NCBI RefSeq assembly: GCF_013112225.1
Contig: NZ_JABFHI010000001.1
Coordinates: 372,001-436,000 of the forward strand
Direction of reading: 5' to 3'
DNA length: 64,000 nucleotides
From: Vreelandella azerica
GTDB taxonomy: Bacteria; Pseudomonadota; Gammaproteobacteria; Pseudomonadales; Halomonadaceae
In this document: in pieces, positions 34,704 to 43,023 of the stretch
Layout of the letters: each line of letters starts with the position of its first letter
Numbering within the stretch: position 1 is the stretch's first letter
Translations under genes and position numbers: made by a program
Notes under the pieces: generated by a model
Databases searched by the model: none
Told to the model about the DNA's origin: nothing
What the model saw: the letters and a program-made list of their open reading frames with translations, nothing else

Positions 34704-35608
34704 TTACCGACGGTAGGAGGCTTCCTGCAGGGCGCGAATGCGATCATCCAGCGGCGGGTGGCTGGCAAACAGACGCTCGACAAGCGAGCGTGTCTGGCCC
34801 TTGGTGATGGCCATGGCGCGCAGGGTGTCGGGCATCTGGTCGGGTAGCTCAGTTTCGATTTCAGCCTTGCCAGGGCGCTGACCATAGCACTCGTGCCCGC
34901 CAGCCGTGCGCCTGCTTCATCGGCACGGTATTCACGGAAACGAGAGAACCAGGCCACAATGGCCGATGCGGCAATTCCGAAAATAATCTCGGCTACCATG
35001 ACCACAGCAAAATAGCCCATAAAGCCCAGGCCGCCTTCGCCATCTGTACGGCTTTTCAGGAAGCCATCAATCAGGTGGGCCACCACGCGGGCAAAGAACA
35101 TCACAAAGGTGTTAACCACGCCTTGTACCAACGCCAGCGTGACCATGTCACCATTGGCCACGTGGCCAATCTCGTGGGCCAGAACGGCGCGCACCTCTTC
35201 AGGTTTCATGCGGTTAAGTAGCCCGGCTGAAACCGCCACCAGGGCGTCGTCCTTTTTCCAGCCGGTGGCAAAGGCATTGGACTGCTGGGCCGGGAAGATA
35301 CCTACTTCCGGCGTTTTAATGCCAGCATCACGGGCCAGTTCGGTCACCGTATCGACCAGCCATTGCTCGGTGGCGTTAGAGGGCTTTTCGATAATAACCG
35401 TGCCGGTAGAGCGCTTGGCCATCCACTTCGATATCAATAGCGATATCACAGACCCGGCCATACCGATGATGAAACAGAACAGCAGCAAACTGGTGAAGTT
35501 GATGCCCTGGCTACGTAGATAGCCTTCTACACCGAACAGGCGCAATGTCAGGCTGGCGACCAGCACGACGGCCAGGTTGGTGGCTAAAAACAACACGATT
35601 CGCAGCAT
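34704..35608 (-). CDS. htpX: Membrane zinc metalloprotease HtpX (frameshifted near its C-terminus)
   Basis: HtpX degrades misfolded inner-membrane proteins alongside FtsH. The M48 zinc motif HEIGH is at residues 145-149, and the third ligand glutamate is in [15 protein letters not shown]. Two N-terminal and two central membrane segments are visible. After MVSALARL the frame is lost near 34,875; the other frame gives a good family tail ([18 protein letters not shown], then [12 protein letters not shown]) ending at 34704. Unlike the other breaks, this could be loss of one copy of a 7-bp tandem repeat: restoring it gives [15 protein letters not shown]. Confidence 0.9.
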
Positions 35609-35713
35609 ATGAGGATCTCCTTGATGAGATAAGAAACAGGTCCTGAGATATCGCTTAGATGGAGGAGAGGCGATGAGGTTTCAAATCTCCACCTGCATTT
35701 TGCTGGTTAGGGC

Positions 35714-36961
35714 TTATTGACGATAGCGAGATAAAAAATCAGCAAAGCGATCCAGCGCATTGCCCAACTGATCGGCCCAGGGCAAGGTGACGATACGCAC
35801 ATGATCCGGATCCGGCCAGTTAAAGGCCGTTCCCTGAACCAGCAGGATTTTCTCCTGTAACAGCAGATCAAGCACCATTTTTTGATCGTCCTGGATATTA
35901 AATACACCAGGGTCGAGTTTTGGAAAGGCGTAGAGAGCCCCCTTTGGCTTGACGCAACTTACCCCAGGAATGGCATTCAGCTTGTCATAGGTAATATCCC
36001 GCTGAGCCAGCAGGCGCCCGCCGGGCAGAATCAGATCATTGATCGACTGATAGCCGCCCAGTGCTGTCTGAATGGCGTGTTGGGCCGGTACATTGGCGCA
36101 CAGACGCATTGAGGCCAGCATGGTCAGCCCCTGAATGAAGTCGCTGGAACGCTGCTTGGCAAGGCCACCGGAAATCGTCATCCAGCCTGAACGGAAACCG
36201 GCACAACGGTAGCTTTTTGATAGCCCGTTCATGGTGATGACCAACTGATCATCCTCGGCGAGTGCGCCTGTAGCGGTGTGTTCGACGCCGTCATACAGAA
36301 TCTTGTCGTAGATCTCATCGGAGAACACCACCAGATTATGTTCATGGGCAATCGCCAGTACTTCGCGCACAACCTCCGGCGGATAGACGGCCCCGGTCGG
36401 GTTGTTGGGGTTGATCAGCACGATAGCCCGGGTATGGCTGGTCACCTTGGCGCGAATGTCGTCCATGGCGGGCGCCCACTCTGCCTGTTCATCGCATAGA
36501 TAATGCACGGCGCGACCGCCGGAAAGGTTGGCGGCGGCTGTCCATAATGGGTAATCTGGCGCAGGAATTAGCACCTCATCGCCGTCATTCAGCAGCGCCT
36601 GCATGGCCATCACAATCAGCTCGGAAACCCCGTTGCCGATGTAGATATCTTCAATGCCCACGCCGGGTATCTGCTTGCGCTGGCATTCCTGCATGATCGC
36701 CTTGCGGGCAGAATACAGCCCCTTGGAATCGCAGTAGCCCTGGGCCGTCGGCAGGTTACGCATCACATCCTGGAGTATTTCTTCAGGCGCCTCGAAACCA
36801 AAGGGGGCAGGATTACCTATATTAAGTTTGAGAATGCGCTGACCTTCCTCTTCCAGGCGCTTGGCGTGATCCAGCACCGGCCCACGGATGTCGTAGCAGA
36901 CGCTATCGAGCTTGTGTGACTTGCGCAGCACGGGCGTTTCAGAGCTCTTTGTTATCGTCAT
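35714..36961 (-). CDS. alaA: Alanine/glutamate-pyruvate aminotransferase AlaA
   Basis: A class I PLP aminotransferase of 415 residues resembling AlaA (YfbQ), which makes alanine from pyruvate and glutamate. Family segments: DIRGPVLDHAKRLEEEG, LNIGNPAPFGFEAPEE, YCDSKGLYSARKAI, NPNNPTGAVYP, DEIYDKILYDG, and the PLP lysine in NGLSKSYRCAGFRSGW. C-terminal G-PF-like substrate residues follow. The ATG at 36961 has GGAAG upstream; the one at 36973 does not. Single gene, no overlap with neighbours. Confidence 0.92.
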   Translation of the reverse strand: MTITKSSETPVLRKSHKLDSVCYDIRGPVLDHAKRLEEEGQRILKLNIGNPAPFGFEAPEEILQDVMRNLPTAQGYCDSKGLYSARKAIMQECQRKQIPGVGIEDIYIGNGVSELIVMAMQALLNDGDEVLIPAPDYPLWTAAANLSGGRAVHYLCDEQAEWAPAMDDIRAKVTSHTRAIVLINPNNPTGAVYPPEVVREVLAIAHEHNLVVFSDEIYDKILYDGVEHTATGALAEDDQLVITMNGLSKSYRCAGFRSGWMTISGGLAKQRSSDFIQGLTMLASMRLCANVPAQHAIQTALGGYQSINDLILPGGRLLAQRDITYDKLNAIPGVSCVKPKGALYAFPKLDPGVFNIQDDQKMVLDLLLQEKILLVQGTAFNWPDPDHVRIVTLPWADQLGNALDRFADFLSRYRQ

Positions 36962-37090
36962 GATATCTTCCAATAAGCGTGATTATTCCAGGCGCGCATG
37001 CAAGGAATAACTAATAATCGGTAAACAGTGAATCCACTGCATGCACAGTGATTTACACTAAGTTATCTGGACTGGGTTATTTAGACTGAG

Positions 37091-38044
37091 CTATTCCGCA
37101 GCATCAGCGCTGTTATCGTCTGTTTCTTCTACCGGGGCAGGGATGTCGTCAGGCGTTTCCAGGGTGATGCGGCCAAGTTTGCCATCTCTTAGCTCATGCA
37201 GCAGCACTTCTGCCCCGCGGTGAAGGTCAACCTCGCCACCGGCTCTCAGGCCGCCGCGGCGGCTGGCAATCTGTTTGAGAATGGCATGGCCATCAAAGCC
37301 GGCCAGGGCCAGAAAGTCAGGACGCTCAGGGCCATCAGTTTCAACGTTATGAGTGCTCTGTAGTGCTTCATAGGCAGGCAGGGAAGATAGCTTGTAGCGG
37401 CTTTTCAGTGCCTCGGGGTAGCGTTTTGCCAGTTCAGCGCAGGCCACAATACCTACATCCGTATATTCAATGGCAGTATCGCGGATGGCACCGCTGGCCG
37501 CCAGCCGGTAAGCACTAGCCTGATCTTCAATCTTGGGCCATAGCACCCCGGGCGTATCAACCAGCGCCACCCGGCCATCAATGCGTACTTTCTGCTGGCG
37601 CTTGGTGACGGCGGGTTCATTGCCTGTCTTGGCGATCTTGCGTTTGGCCAGGCCGTTGATCAGGGTCGATTTGCCCACATTGGGAATGCCCATCACCATC
37701 ACGCGAACATCGCGGTCAGCGCGGACTTCGCCTGCCAGGCTATGGCAAAGCGCCGGGATGCTTTTGAGCTCCCGGCTATTGGTCGTGGTGATTGCCAGTG
37801 CGCGAGTGTCGGGCTGGCTATCGAAAAAAGCCACCCATTGCTGAGTGCGCTCAGGGTCGGCCAGGTCAGCTCGGGAGAGAATCTTCAGCACCGGCTTGTG
37901 GCGCGTAAGCTCTGCCAGCATCGGGTTGGCGCTGGAATAGGGCAGGCGGGCGTCAAGCACTTCAATAACAACGTCAATTTCGGGTAGCGCTTCCTTGATC
38001 TGGCGGCGCGCCTTGTTCATATGACCGGGGAACCAGCCGAGCAT
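37091..38044 (-). CDS. Circularly permuted ribosome-assembly GTPase (RbgA/YlqF-like)
   Basis: A 317-residue GTPase in which the G motifs appear in permuted order: G4 at LSRADL (about residue 55), then G1 GIPNVGKSTLINGLA, and G3 DTPGVLWPK. The opening GWFPGHMNKARRQIKE is the mark of the YlqF/RbgA group, which helps mature the 50S subunit. CAGGAG lies just upstream of the ATG at 38044. The acidic C-terminal tail (EETDDNSADAAE) is extra. Frame intact. Confidence 0.88.
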   Translation of the reverse strand: MLGWFPGHMNKARRQIKEALPEIDVVIEVLDARLPYSSANPMLAELTRHKPVLKILSRADLADPERTQQWVAFFDSQPDTRALAITTTNSRELKSIPALCHSLAGEVRADRDVRVMVMGIPNVGKSTLINGLAKRKIAKTGNEPAVTKRQQKVRIDGRVALVDTPGVLWPKIEDQASAYRLAASGAIRDTAIEYTDVGIVACAELAKRYPEALKSRYKLSSLPAYEALQSTHNVETDGPERPDFLALAGFDGHAILKQIASRRGGLRAGGEVDLHRGAEVLLHELRDGKLGRITLETPDDIPAPVEETDDNSADAAE

Positions 38045-38141
38045 GGGTTTCTCCTGAGAGCACAAAAAAGCGAGCCACCATTCTAGCAGAAGGCGCTCGC
38101 ATTGCCGGACTAACAATTCGCTGTGCTATTCAAGTAGAGGG

Positions 38142-38540
38142 TTATTCACCAGGGTGAAACTCAATGGCCACTGAGTTGATGCAATAGCGCAGCCCTGTGG
38201 TGTCAGCCGGGCCATCCGGGAAGACGTGACCCAGGTGGGCATCACATTTGGCGCAGACCACCTCGGTTCTGTGCATGCCGTGGCTGGTATCGGTGTGTTC
38301 TTCAATACGGTTCTGGCTGAAAGGGCGGTCAAAGCTTGGCCAGCCGCACCCGGCGTTGAACTTGTGTTCGTTTTCAAACAGTGGCGCATTGCAGCAGACA
38401 CAGTGATAGATGCCATGGGCCTCAGTGACATTGTAATCACCGCTGAAGGGCGGTTCAGTGCCTTTTTCGCGGGTCACACGATATTGCTCGGGTGTCAGTT
38501 GTTCGCGCCATTGTTCAGCGGATTTTTCCAGTTTGGTCAT
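38142..38540 (-). CDS. msrB: Peptide methionine-R-sulfoxide reductase MsrB
   Basis: MsrB reduces R-methionine sulfoxide in proteins. In 132 residues: zinc cysteines in CVCC (Cys47, Cys50) and CAKC (Cys96, Cys99), the core [21 protein letters not shown], and the catalytic cysteine in RYCINS (Cys120). The extra cysteine in GCGWPSF is the usual resolving position. Good ribosome binding site (AAGGAGG) before the ATG. Confidence 0.94.
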   Translation of the reverse strand: MTKLEKSAEQWREQLTPEQYRVTREKGTEPPFSGDYNVTEAHGIYHCVCCNAPLFENEHKFNAGCGWPSFDRPFSQNRIEEHTDTSHGMHRTEVVCAKCDAHLGHVFPDGPADTTGLRYCINSVAIEFHPGE

Positions 38541-38665
38541 GGCAGCCTCCTTGAAAAGGCAATATTAAAAAGGGTGGCAAAATCCATTTTCTGTGTCCAG
38601 GTGTCAGATTAGCTTATCTGCCAGCATGCGATATCTGCCTTCGTGATACCAGCTGAGATTGATGC

Positions 38666-38694
38666 TTGACACTTATTCACGGGCTGATTATTAT
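38666..38694 (+). promoter_or_regulatory. Promoter of the tRNA-Glu/tRNA-Gly locus
   Basis: Perfect TTGACA (38666-38671), 17-bp spacer, TATTAT (38689-38694), then a GC-rich discriminator (ACGCGCC). The predicted start is near 38,702, about 20 nt before the first tRNA. GC-rich discriminators are typical of stable-RNA promoters under stringent control. Confidence 0.8.
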
Positions 38695-38722
38695 ACGCGC
38701 CACCTCGACGAGGTAACGCAGC

Positions 38723-38798
38723 GTCCCATTCGTCTAGTGGTCCAGGACACCGCCCTTTCACGGCGGTAACAGGGGTTCGAACCCCCTATGGGACGCCA
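38723..38798 (+). tRNA. tRNA-Glu(TTC), copy 1
   Basis: 76 nt with encoded CCA. Acceptor GTCCCAT/ATGGGAC, anticodon stem CCGCC/GGCGG with loop CTTTCAC, anticodon TTC at 38757-38759, T arm GGGGTTCGAACCCC. First gene of the locus. Confidence 0.97.
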
Positions 38799-38836
38799 CT
38801 TATCAAGTCAGGGTTATCGGAAGTGCTGTCAGGTTT

Positions 38837-38911
38837 GCGGGAATAGCTCAGTGGTAGAGCATCGCCTTGCCAAGGCGAGGGTCGGGAGTTCGAATCTCCT
38901 TTCCCGCTCCA
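38837..38911 (+). tRNA. tRNA-Gly(GCC), copy 1
   Basis: 75 nt with encoded CCA. Acceptor GCGGGAA/TTCCCGC, anticodon arm TCGCC-TTGCCAA-GGCGA, anticodon GCC at 38869-38871, T loop TTCGAAT. Follows tRNA-Glu copy 1 by 38 nt. Confidence 0.97.
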
Positions 38912-38986
38912 AGATCTAGTGGTACGGAACGGTAGGCGAGGATCGTGAGCTGGAACACCAGCCCGGTCGAATCACCTTTCCGCTCC
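38911..38986 (+). repeat. tRNA-Gly-derived repeat, unit 1
   Basis: 76-nt unit starting AAGATCTAG at the A of the preceding CCA and ending in a tRNA-Gly-like 3' end (ATCACCTTTCCGCTCC). The middle keeps the tRNA-Gly string GGCGAGG and adds a hairpin GCTGG-AACA-CCAGC. It lacks the 5' acceptor strand, so it is not a tRNA. Confidence 0.85.
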
Positions 38987-39062
38987 AAGATCTAGCAGTT
39001 CGGAACGGTAGGCGAGGATCGTGAGCTGGAACGCCAGCCCGGTCGAATCACCTTTCCGCTCC
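38987..39062 (+). repeat. tRNA-Gly-derived repeat, unit 2
   Basis: Direct tandem copy of unit 1 with the same 76-nt period; differs at a few positions (GCAGTTCGG for GTGGTACGG near the start, loop AACG in the hairpin). Ends at the boundary with the next tRNA-Glu spacer. Confidence 0.85.
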
Positions 39063-39075
39063 AAGATTTAAAAAC

Positions 39076-39151
39076 GTCCCATTCGTCTAGTGGTCCAGGA
39101 CACCGCCCTTTCACGGCGGTAACAGGGGTTCGAACCCCCTATGGGACGCCA
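39076..39151 (+). tRNA. tRNA-Glu(TTC), copy 2
   Basis: Identical to copy 1 over all 76 nt by eye, with encoded CCA; anticodon TTC at 39110-39112. Confidence 0.97.
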
Positions 39152-39170
39152 TCCGATAGACCAGTTTTAC

Positions 39171-39245
39171 GCGGGAATAGCTCAGTGGTAGAGCATCGCC
39201 TTGCCAAGGCGAGGGTCGGGAGTTCGAATCTCCTTTCCCGCTCCA
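39171..39245 (+). tRNA. tRNA-Gly(GCC), copy 2
   Basis: Identical to tRNA-Gly copy 1 (75 nt, encoded CCA), 19 nt after tRNA-Glu copy 2. The spacer to its Glu partner is shorter than in pair 1. Confidence 0.97.
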
Positions 39246-39320
39246 AGATCTAGTGGTACGGAACGGTAGGCGAGGGTCGTGAGCTGGAACGCCAGCCCGG
39301 TCGAATCACCTTTCCGCTCC
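39245..39320 (+). repeat. tRNA-Gly-derived repeat, unit 3
   Basis: 76 nt, starts AAGATCTAG at the A of CCA. Hairpin GCTGG (39283-39287), loop AACG, CCAGC (39292-39296). Retains GGCGAGGGTCG of tRNA-Gly. Ends ATCACCTTTCCGCTCC. Confidence 0.85.
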
Positions 39321-39397
39321 AAGATCTAGCGGTACGGAACGGTAGGCGAGGGTCGTGAGCTGGAACGCCAGCCCGATCAAATCACCTTTCCCGCTCC
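39321..39397 (+). repeat. tRNA-Gly-derived repeat, unit 4
   Basis: 77 nt, tandem after unit 3. Same hairpin; its 3' end has the full TTTCCCGCTCC of tRNA-Gly, one C more than units 1-3. Confidence 0.85.
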
Positions 39398-39409
39398 AAG
39401 ATTTAATAC

Positions 39410-39485
39410 GTCCCATTCGTCTAGTGGCCTAGGACACCGCCCTTTCACGGCGGTAACAGGGGTTCGAACCCCCTATGGGACGCCA
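39410..39485 (+). tRNA. tRNA-Glu(TTC), copy 3
   Basis: 76 nt with encoded CCA. Differs from copies 1 and 2 only in the D loop, where GGTCCAGG reads GGCCTAGG (changes at 39428 and 39430). All stems are intact; anticodon TTC at 39444-39446. Confidence 0.96.
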
Positions 39486-39506
39486 TCAGTTCTAGCGGTA
39501 CATCAA

Positions 39507-39581
39507 GCGGGAATAGCTCAGTGGTAGAGCATCGCCTTGCCAAGGCGAGGGTCGGGAGTTCGAATCTCCTTTCCCGCTCCA
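39507..39581 (+). tRNA. tRNA-Gly(GCC), copy 3
   Basis: Identical to the other tRNA-Gly copies (75 nt, encoded CCA), 21 nt after tRNA-Glu copy 3. Confidence 0.97.
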
Positions 39582-39657
39582 AGATCTAGCAGTATTGAAC
39601 GGTAGGCGAGGGTCGTGAGCTGGAACGCCAGTCCGATCGCATCTCCTTTCCCGCTCC
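39581..39657 (+). repeat. tRNA-Gly-derived repeat, unit 5
   Basis: 77 nt, single copy after the third pair. Closest of the five to tRNA-Gly at its 3' end (ATCTCCTTTCCCGCTCC is the same as in the tRNA). The hairpin becomes GCTGG-AACG-CCAGT, keeping pairing through a G-U. The TCGAAT of the T loop is altered to TCGCAT. Confidence 0.85.
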
Positions 39658-39811
39658 AAGTTTCACCCCTCCTTCTCAGATCTGTTCGACAGCGAAAAGT
39701 TGATTGAATGGTTATCTCCTGTACGCATCTGTATATTCCCGAAAAGCTTGAAAACGGCAGATTCGCCCTTATATCTCTTCTATTTACTTTCATTGCTGAC
39801 AGGACATATTT

Positions 39812-40813
39812 ATGGCCGAACCGGCACTGTCGATTCGTGGGCTTACCAAAGTCTACGACAACGGCTTTCATGCTTTAAAAGGCATTGATCTTGATGTGCA
39901 GCAAGGCGATTTCTTCGCTCTGCTGGGCCCTAACGGCGCGGGCAAATCCACGACTTTGGGCGCCGTCTGTTCGCTAGTGCAAAAAACCAGCGGCAAGATC
40001 ACCATTTTCGGTATCGATACAGATCGCGACTTTGCCAAGGCCAAGTATCAGCTGGGCGTGGTACCGCAGGAATTCAACTTCAATCAGTTTGAGAAAGTGC
40101 TTGATATTGTGCTGGCCCAGGCGGGTTACTATGGCATGACTCGCCGTGAAGCGCTGCCAAGGGCAGAAAAGCTGCTGACCGATCTGGGCCTATGGGACAA
40201 GCGCAACGGCAGTGCCCGTATGCTGTCTGGCGGGATGAAGCGCCGCCTGATGATTGCCCGGGCGCTTATGCATCGCCCCAAACTGCTGATTCTGGATGAG
40301 CCGACCGCCGGTGTGGATATCGAGCTGCGCCGCAGCATGTGGGAATACCTGCGCCGCATCAACCGCGATGAAGGCACCACGATTATTCTCACCACACACT
40401 ATCTGGAAGAGGCCGAAAGTCTGTGCCGTAATATCGCCATCATCAACCACGGCGATATTATCCGTAATACCAGCGTGCGCGCCTTGCTCAAAGAGCTGAA
40501 TACAGAAACCTTCCTGCTCGACATTACACAGCCACTTGATAAAGCCCCGGAAGTGGAAGGCTTCGAGCTGAGCCTGGTAGAGCCTACCCAGTTAGCCCTG
40601 GTGTTCCATCGTGGGCAGGAATTGAACGATGTGTTTGAGGCGCTCAGCCAGCAGGGCATCAAGGTGGTGTCCATGCGTAACCGCGCCAACCGCCTGGAAG
40701 AAATGTTTGTCTCCATGGTAGAGGCGGGCAATCACGCCATCGACCAGAAAGCCGCTGAGCAAGGTATTCCAGCCAACCAGGGCTCTGCACCGGCCAAGGA
40801 GGCGCGCGCATGA
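39812..40813 (+). CDS. ABC transporter ATP-binding protein (YadG-like)
   Basis: A 333-residue ABC ATPase, mate of the permease that follows. Walker A GPNGAGKST, Q-loop region VPQEFNFN, signature LSGGMKRRL, Walker B LLILDEPTAGVD and the H-loop TTHYLEEAE are all present. The GVVPQE-FNFN-FE and SGGMKRR combination matches the YadG group of ABC-2 exporters; cargo unknown. An unusual Ala/Gln-rich tail follows residue 310. AGGACA precedes the ATG. The stop overlaps the permease ATG by 4 bp. Confidence 0.9.
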   Translation: MAEPALSIRGLTKVYDNGFHALKGIDLDVQQGDFFALLGPNGAGKSTTLGAVCSLVQKTSGKITIFGIDTDRDFAKAKYQLGVVPQEFNFNQFEKVLDIVLAQAGYYGMTRREALPRAEKLLTDLGLWDKRNGSARMLSGGMKRRLMIARALMHRPKLLILDEPTAGVDIELRRSMWEYLRRINRDEGTTIILTTHYLEEAESLCRNIAIINHGDIIRNTSVRALLKELNTETFLLDITQPLDKAPEVEGFELSLVEPTQLALVFHRGQELNDVFEALSQQGIKVVSMRNRANRLEEMFVSMVEAGNHAIDQKAAEQGIPANQGSAPAKEARA

Positions 40814-41583
40814 ATGCAATGCAAACGCTGGTCGCCTTGTGGACGGTGGTGCTTAAAGAGATCAAGCGCTTTACCCGTATCTGGCCACAGACCCTTTTGC
40901 CGCCGTCCATTACCATGACGATGTACTTCATTATCTTTGGTAACCTGATCGGTTCGCGGATCGGGGCGATGGATGGCTTTACCTATATGGATTTCATCGT
41001 GCCGGGGCTGATCATGATGGCAGTGATCACCAACAGCTACTCCAACGTGGCCTCTAGTTTCTTCTCGAACAAGTTTCAGCGTTCGGTAGAAGAAATGATG
41101 GTCTCGCCGATGCCAAGCTGGGTTATTCTGTCAGGCTATATTTTTGGCGGCATGGCCCGTGGTTTGGGGGTTGGCCTGATAGTGACGCTGGTGTCGCTAT
41201 TTTTTACCCGTCTCACCCTGGAGCATCCCTTCCTGACCCTCCTGGTGGTGGTGCTAACCTCGGCACTGTTCTCAATTGGCGGCTTTATCAATGCGTTGCT
41301 GGCCAACAAGTTTGATGATATTTCTATCGTGCCAACCTTTATTCTTACCCCGTTGACCTACTTGGGCGGTGTGTTCTACTCGATTTCCATGCTGCCGGAC
41401 TTCTGGCAGGCGGTTTCCATGCTCAACCCGATTCTGTATATGGTCAACGTCTTCCGCTATGGCTTTCTGGGCGTGTCGGATATACCGGTTGGCTGGGCGT
41501 TAGCGGCCATTGTTGGCTTTATACTGGTGCTGTTTGTGGTGGCACTGAAAATGCTGGAACGCGGTAAGGGGATTCGCGCATGA
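40810..41583 (+). CDS. ABC-2 type permease (YadH-like)
   Basis: A 257-residue inner-membrane protein with six predicted membrane segments. GLIMMAVITNSYSNV, SSFFSNKFQRSVEEMMVSP and LTPLTYLGGVFYS are typical of the YadH/ABC-2 family. Partner of the ATPase upstream, with which it overlaps by 4 bp; it also overlaps queF by 4 bp, so all three are translationally coupled. Confidence 0.9.
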   Translation: MNAMQTLVALWTVVLKEIKRFTRIWPQTLLPPSITMTMYFIIFGNLIGSRIGAMDGFTYMDFIVPGLIMMAVITNSYSNVASSFFSNKFQRSVEEMMVSPMPSWVILSGYIFGGMARGLGVGLIVTLVSLFFTRLTLEHPFLTLLVVVLTSALFSIGGFINALLANKFDDISIVPTFILTPLTYLGGVFYSISMLPDFWQAVSMLNPILYMVNVFRYGFLGVSDIPVGWALAAIVGFILVLFVVALKMLERGKGIRA

Positions 41584-42413
41584 GTCATCGTCCTGAAACC
41601 CTTGCCAACGCACCCCTCGGGCGGGAATCAAGCTACCCGGAGCAGTATGACGCCGGGCTTTTATACCCCATTGCTCGCGCTGCGAATCGTGCTCCTCTGG
41701 GCATTGATGACACTGCGCTGCCGTTTACCGGTGAAGATGAATGGCATGCCTTTGAAATGAGCTGGCTTAACCCGCGTGGCAAGCCGATTGTCGCCGTGGC
41801 GCGCTTTACCTTGCCAGCGGAATCGCCGCACCTGATTGAGTCAAAATCCTGGAAACTCTATCTCAACAGCTTTAACCAAACCCATTTTGCAAGCTCTGAA
41901 GCGGTTAGCAAGCGTCTGGTGGAGGATCTTTCCAAGGCTGCCGGTGCCCCAGTCAAGGTTGAACTGCTTGATGTTGACAGCCCAGAGCTTGCGCCTCAAA
42001 CACTACCAGGGGAGTGCCTGGATGAGCTGGATATTGCGGTAGCCGCCTACACGCCTTCGGCTACCCATCTTGAAGTAGGCGATGAGCAGGTGGAAGAAAC
42101 CCTGTATTCCCACCTGCTGAAATCCAACTGCCCGGTAACCGGCCAGCCTGATTGGGGTAGCGTGCTGATTCGCTATAAAGGCCGTAAGATTGAGCGCGAA
42201 AGCTTGTTGCGCTACGTTATTGGCTATCGTCAGCATCAGGATTTTCATGAGCACTGCGTCGAGCATATCTTTACTGACCTGATGCGTGTCGCCGCTCCGG
42301 ACGAACTGCTGGTGCTGGCCCGCTATGTGCGCCGTGGCGGCCTGGATATCAGCCCCTGGCGGGCAACACCCGGCATGGCGCCACCTCGCCCGCTGCGATT
42401 GGCACGCCAATAA
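41580..42413 (+). CDS. queF: NADPH-dependent 7-cyano-7-deazaguanine reductase QueF
   Basis: QueF reduces preQ0 to preQ1 in queuosine synthesis. The 277-residue length is the long (YqcD) type, with two tunnel-fold halves. The family box ESKSWKLYLNSFNQT is at about residues 87-101, and the nucleophilic cysteine and acid are in LKSNCPVTGQPDWG (Cys184, Asp191). GLDISPWR is near the end. Coupled to the ABC permease gene; no functional link to it is evident. Confidence 0.94.
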   Translation: MSHRPETLANAPLGRESSYPEQYDAGLLYPIARAANRAPLGIDDTALPFTGEDEWHAFEMSWLNPRGKPIVAVARFTLPAESPHLIESKSWKLYLNSFNQTHFASSEAVSKRLVEDLSKAAGAPVKVELLDVDSPELAPQTLPGECLDELDIAVAAYTPSATHLEVGDEQVEETLYSHLLKSNCPVTGQPDWGSVLIRYKGRKIERESLLRYVIGYRQHQDFHEHCVEHIFTDLMRVAAPDELLVLARYVRRGGLDISPWRATPGMAPPRPLRLARQ

Positions 42414-42461
42414 GCGTATTGAATTCGACAAGCCCGGTTATTTCCGATCAGGGAGCCACTG

Positions 42462-43022
42462 ATGGACGCACTGACACTACTGCATGAGCGCAGTTCGATG
42501 GGTAAATTGATGGCCCCCGCGCCATCGCCTGAAGAGATGGAAACCATCTATCAAGCTGCGCTGCGCGCGCCGGATCACAAAGAGTTACGACCCTGGCGCT
42601 TTATTGAGTTCAGCGGTGAAGGTCTGGACCGACTGGGAGAACTGTTCGCAGAAGCGGATTTCCAGGAAGACCCCAACGCTGATGATGCCAGCCTCAACGC
42701 TGCCCGTAAGAAGCCGCAGCGTGCGCCCATGGTGATTGCGGTAGTCGCCAAGATTGTTCCAGATAACCCCAAGGTTCCCAAAATTGAGCAGGTAATTTCT
42801 GCAGGCTGTGCCGCACACGGTATTCTCCTTGCTGCTCATGCGCTGGGCTACGGCGCCATGTGGCGCAGCGGTAAATACGCCTTCGACCCTGTGGTACGCA
42901 AGGGGCTGAATCTGGGGGAGGAAGACCAGGTAATTGCCTTTATCTACCTGGGCACCCTGGGCGGGCGGCACAAACCGGTTGCCCAACACAGTACCAGCGA
43001 TTTTGTTGAGCGCTGGGACTGA
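42462..43022 (+). CDS. Nitroreductase family protein (YdjA-like)
   Basis: A 186-residue FMN-dependent nitroreductase-fold protein. It has the compact YdjA form: LLHERSSMGKL at the N-terminus, ALRAPDHKELRPWRFI, KIEQVISAGCAAHGILLAAHALG, GAMWRSGKYA, and IYLGTLGGRHKP at the end. Substrate unknown. Follows queF by 48 bp and ends 1 bp before the next gene. Confidence 0.85.
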   Translation: MDALTLLHERSSMGKLMAPAPSPEEMETIYQAALRAPDHKELRPWRFIEFSGEGLDRLGELFAEADFQEDPNADDASLNAARKKPQRAPMVIAVVAKIVPDNPKVPKIEQVISAGCAAHGILLAAHALGYGAMWRSGKYAFDPVVRKGLNLGEEDQVIAFIYLGTLGGRHKPVAQHSTSDFVERWD

Positions 43023-43023
43023 T

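Noticed and set aside
38911..39657. CRISPR array at the ~76-nt repeats
   Set aside because: Units are tandem without unique spacers, are too long for CRISPR repeats, and clearly derive from tRNA-Gly.
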